8,403 bases of DNA from an uncultured Gammaproteobacteria bacterium. GTDB lineage: Bacteria > Pseudomonadota > Gammaproteobacteria > Chromatiales > Chromatiaceae. Below the pieces are notes generated by a model. That model did not search any database and was not told where the DNA came from. It saw only the letters and a list, made by a program, of their open reading frames with translations. Position numbers and translations under genes: made by a program. The stretch lies in the NCBI GenBank assembly GCA_937926265.1, contig CALAZS010000050.1:1-8403 (forward strand), in the 5' to 3' direction. Shown here in pieces: positions 6,160 to 8,403 of this stretch; within the stretch, counting starts at the first letter, position 1, and the number at the start of each line of letters is the position of its first letter.

Positions 6160-8403
6160 TCAGGTGAGAGAAAGGTCTGACATTTTCAAAATCACCTCAT
6201 ACCGGGATTTGGCTCCCAGCTTTTTGAAAAGATTCCCCGCATGACGCTTTACCGTTTTTTCGGAGATAAATAATTTGTTCCCAATCTCTTTGTTGGAAAG
6301 ATTTTGCAAAATCAATTCGAGTACCTGCTTCTCCCTCCCGGTAAGAATTGAGAAATCCAAGGAATCCTCAAAAGGCTTCAGGGCATTCAATTTTTTGAAT
6401 ATGTCAGGAAAATCTGATTTGCCGTACGAACCCAAAATGCTGTATCCATTCTGATCCATTTCCAGGAAGGGAACGATCACCTGATAGACATTCGCTAGTG
6501 CCAAAGCGGCTTTTAGGTGAGCTTCGCCAGGACCTTCTTCACCTTTCAAAAAATGTACTTGCGATCGCAATAATTCAAGATCGATCTTGTAACGCAAATT
6601 GTTGGTGTTATCCAGCAATTCATCAATCCTTGTAATCTCCTTCTCAGCCTTAATCAGGTCGGCTTCCAAACCGGTCGAAAGGTAAATCTTAACCTTGGTG
6701 ATAAAAGGGATATAGCTGTTTGAAAAGGGCGTGAGGGGGATATCCTTAATTAAATCTATCCTGTTTTTGGCAGTAATAAATTGCCCCTTTCGGAACAACA
6801 ACTCCATCCTTAAGGACTCCAAATAAAGACTGAAAAGAGGGTGTTTCTGACTTTTCACAAAGCCCTCCAGTTCCTCAATGATTTGGTTTTCCAGCATTTC
6901 TTCCCCTCTAAGGCTATTGCAAAGACAAAGCGTTGCCAGCCCCATAAAGTGGTGTACGGCAATGGTATTGAACCTCAATTTCCGGAAGGCGGACAGGTAA
7001 GTGGTGGCCTGAACCAAATTCCCCAGGGAATATTCGGCAATCCCCAAAAAATATAGGCCATTAGCCTCCGCCTCAAGGTTATTGCCGTTCTTCCCCAGCT
7101 CAACGAGCATGTTGGCAACCCGGATAAGCTCAGGTATTTTTCCATCAATCCAATAGATATAATTCAAAATCATCAGCTGATGGGAGTTTACCTGGGGATC
7201 ATCAATACCCTTAAGTCCTTCCCTTATCCGCCCTGCGGCTTCGGATGTTCCTTCCAGCACTTGCAATGACCCACCCAGAAAGATCCATGCAAATCCCCTG
7301 GCGTATGAATGATCTGCCGGAAGGTTGGCGAGGGCATACTCCGAAAACTTCAGGGATCTCTTAAAGTCCTGAACAATATTGTACTGCCTGTAGGCTTCTA
7401 ATACAGCCCATTCCGACTTTATTGCAGGGTCTGTAGCCGGGTCCTCCCAAATGACTGGGCTGAGATCGGAAGTGACCTCAAACATCGTGAATAGATCTCC
7501 TGTGTATGCGGAGAGCCACGCCTTAGACAATCGTAGTTCCCTGTGCTGTTCCTGCATTTCAGGTGGAAATAGATTTAAGGTGGATTGAAATGAGCCCCAG
7601 TTGGTTTCTCTTAAGTAGGACTTCTTGAGATCCCTGAAAATTTCAAGGGCCTTGGAACTTTCGCCGGCCCTTAGGTAATGTTTCAATGCAGTTTCCGCAT
7701 AACCATTTGAATAGAACCAATCCCCACCGAGCGCATGTAACTGCCTCACCATTTTGGAGTCCCTATGCGCCTGGAAGTAGGCATAGAGATTTTCCCGAAT
7801 CAGGTGATGATATCTATAGGCGTAGTTTTTATCATCCAGAGGTATTATGAACAAGTCCTCAGCCAGTAAATGGTTGATGAGTTCCCGGGCCTCGTTACTT
7901 TTCCCTTCAAGTTTGGCCAGCAGAAAATCGCCCAACTCATAGTTGAATTTCTCAAAAGCAGACATCCATAAACTGAATTCACCGCTAATGGGGTTGTTAA
8001 GACCACTATATTCAATTAAGTCATGAAAATTGGTTTGTTCAATGTTTGAATATTTGATTTTCCCAATGCCTAACGCATTCTGTTTACTCGTGAGAAGAAG
8101 GCGTACACCCGCAGGCCACCCTTCAGTTACTTTCATAATATGGTCTAGTTCTTCCTGGCTATGTTTTTGTCCTCTTTTGGCATTGAACATAAAAAGCTCA
8201 TTTTGCTCAAATAGTAATTCCGTTGGATGGATTTCCCGAATCCAACCCTTTTTACGTAATCTTCTAAGGGGCCAGGGCGGCTGGTGCCTTGCAAGCAAGA
8301 CGAGGTAGAAATGCTTCGGTGGATATCTATATGCTTCGTAAAGTAATTTGTGAATGTCATCATCATGAATCTCATGAAGATCATCCAGTACAAGGATCAA
8401 ATC
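6160..8403 (-). CDS. MalT/LAL-type LuxR-family transcriptional regulator (N-terminus outside the window)
   Basis: The frame is open to the right edge, so 747 C-terminal residues are present and the start and Walker A loop lie outside. Codons at 8403-8398 read Asp-Leu, so the first visible residues are DLILVLDDLHEI. This is the Walker B region of a STAND ATPase, which in MalT sits roughly 120-130 residues from the N-terminus. Next come family hallmarks: LLARHQPPWPLRRLR (sensor region, about 36-50), EGWPAGVRLLL (about 94-104) and YRYHHLIREN (about 196-205). A long helical, TPR-like region fills about 215-680 and is where these proteins bind an inducer. The last ~62 residues form a GerE/LuxR helix-turn-helix, with LTGREKQVLELI, NKEIGNKLFISEKTVKRH and LFKKLGAKSR. 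Members are ATP-dependent, ligand-triggered activators, typically about 850-900 residues. The next gene starts 123 nt downstream on the same strand, which makes this regulator a candidate controller of that operon; that link is inference. Confidence 0.93.
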   Translation of the reverse strand, partial: DLILVLDDLHEIHDDDIHKLLYEAYRYPPKHFYLVLLARHQPPWPLRRLRKKGWIREIHPTELLFEQNELFMFNAKRGQKHSQEELDHIMKVTEGWPAGVRLLLTSKQNALGIGKIKYSNIEQTNFHDLIEYSGLNNPISGEFSLWMSAFEKFNYELGDFLLAKLEGKSNEARELINHLLAEDLFIIPLDDKNYAYRYHHLIRENLYAYFQAHRDSKMVRQLHALGGDWFYSNGYAETALKHYLRAGESSKALEIFRDLKKSYLRETNWGSFQSTLNLFPPEMQEQHRELRLSKAWLSAYTGDLFTMFEVTSDLSPVIWEDPATDPAIKSEWAVLEAYRQYNIVQDFKRSLKFSEYALANLPADHSYARGFAWIFLGGSLQVLEGTSEAAGRIREGLKGIDDPQVNSHQLMILNYIYWIDGKIPELIRVANMLVELGKNGNNLEAEANGLYFLGIAEYSLGNLVQATTYLSAFRKLRFNTIAVHHFMGLATLCLCNSLRGEEMLENQIIEELEGFVKSQKHPLFSLYLESLRMELLFRKGQFITAKNRIDLIKDIPLTPFSNSYIPFITKVKIYLSTGLEADLIKAEKEITRIDELLDNTNNLRYKIDLELLRSQVHFLKGEEGPGEAHLKAALALANVYQVIVPFLEMDQNGYSILGSYGKSDFPDIFKKLNALKPFEDSLDFSILTGREKQVLELILQNLSNKEIGNKLFISEKTVKRHAGNLFKKLGAKSRYEVILKMSDLSLT

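Noticed and set aside
6138..6160. Intrinsic terminator of the LuxR-type regulator gene
   Set aside because: In the minus-strand transcript the A-run precedes the hairpin and no U-run follows it, and one stem pair becomes an A-C mismatch.
1..8403. CRISPR array, tRNA/rRNA, insertion sequence, phage or defence system
   Set aside because: No regular direct repeats, cloverleaf-like segments, transposase or nuclease motifs were seen. Coding sequence with ordinary metabolic and envelope families fills the window.

Overview
The window looks like a chromosomal segment of a Bacteroidota organism, most likely a marine-type Flavobacteriia. The evidence is the lack of clear Shine-Dalgarno sites, envelope proteins whose signal peptides end in the 'YAQ/FGQ/YGQ' style, moderate GC, and families typical of that phylum. 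All five real genes lie on the minus strand and fill almost the whole window. The longest gene-free stretch is about 120 bases. I saw no RNA genes, CRISPR array, insertion sequence or phage gene.

In transcription order, from high to low coordinates: (1) 8403-6160 is the C-terminal part of a large MalT/LAL-type LuxR regulator, with its N-terminus outside the window. (2) 6159-6037 is an intergenic region with a near-perfect palindrome and a weak promoter candidate. (3) 6036-4687 encodes a secreted metal-dependent amidohydrolase of the imidazolonepropionase / Xaa-Pro dipeptidase-like group. (4) 4664-1482 encodes a 1060-residue exported beta-propeller protein with eleven Asp-box (BNR) motifs, related to Sortilin/VPS10 and Ycf48-like proteins. 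(5) 1446 (or 1482) to 616 encodes an outer-membrane beta-barrel of the type often labelled 'neuromedin U'. (6) 546-1 is the 5' part of a DUF2490-like outer-membrane protein that runs off the left edge.

Genes 3 to 6 are tightly spaced (22 nt, a 1-nt TAATG overlap or a 35-nt gap, then at most 69 nt) and all carry signal peptides, so they probably form one operon for the cell envelope. The simplest reading is a module in which a periplasmic dipeptidase/amidohydrolase works alongside a large propeller protein and two outer-membrane barrels, possibly for uptake and breakdown of a peptide-like substrate. The MalT-type regulator just upstream is a candidate ligand-responsive activator. The families are read from sequence motifs. 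The shared function and the regulatory link are inference.
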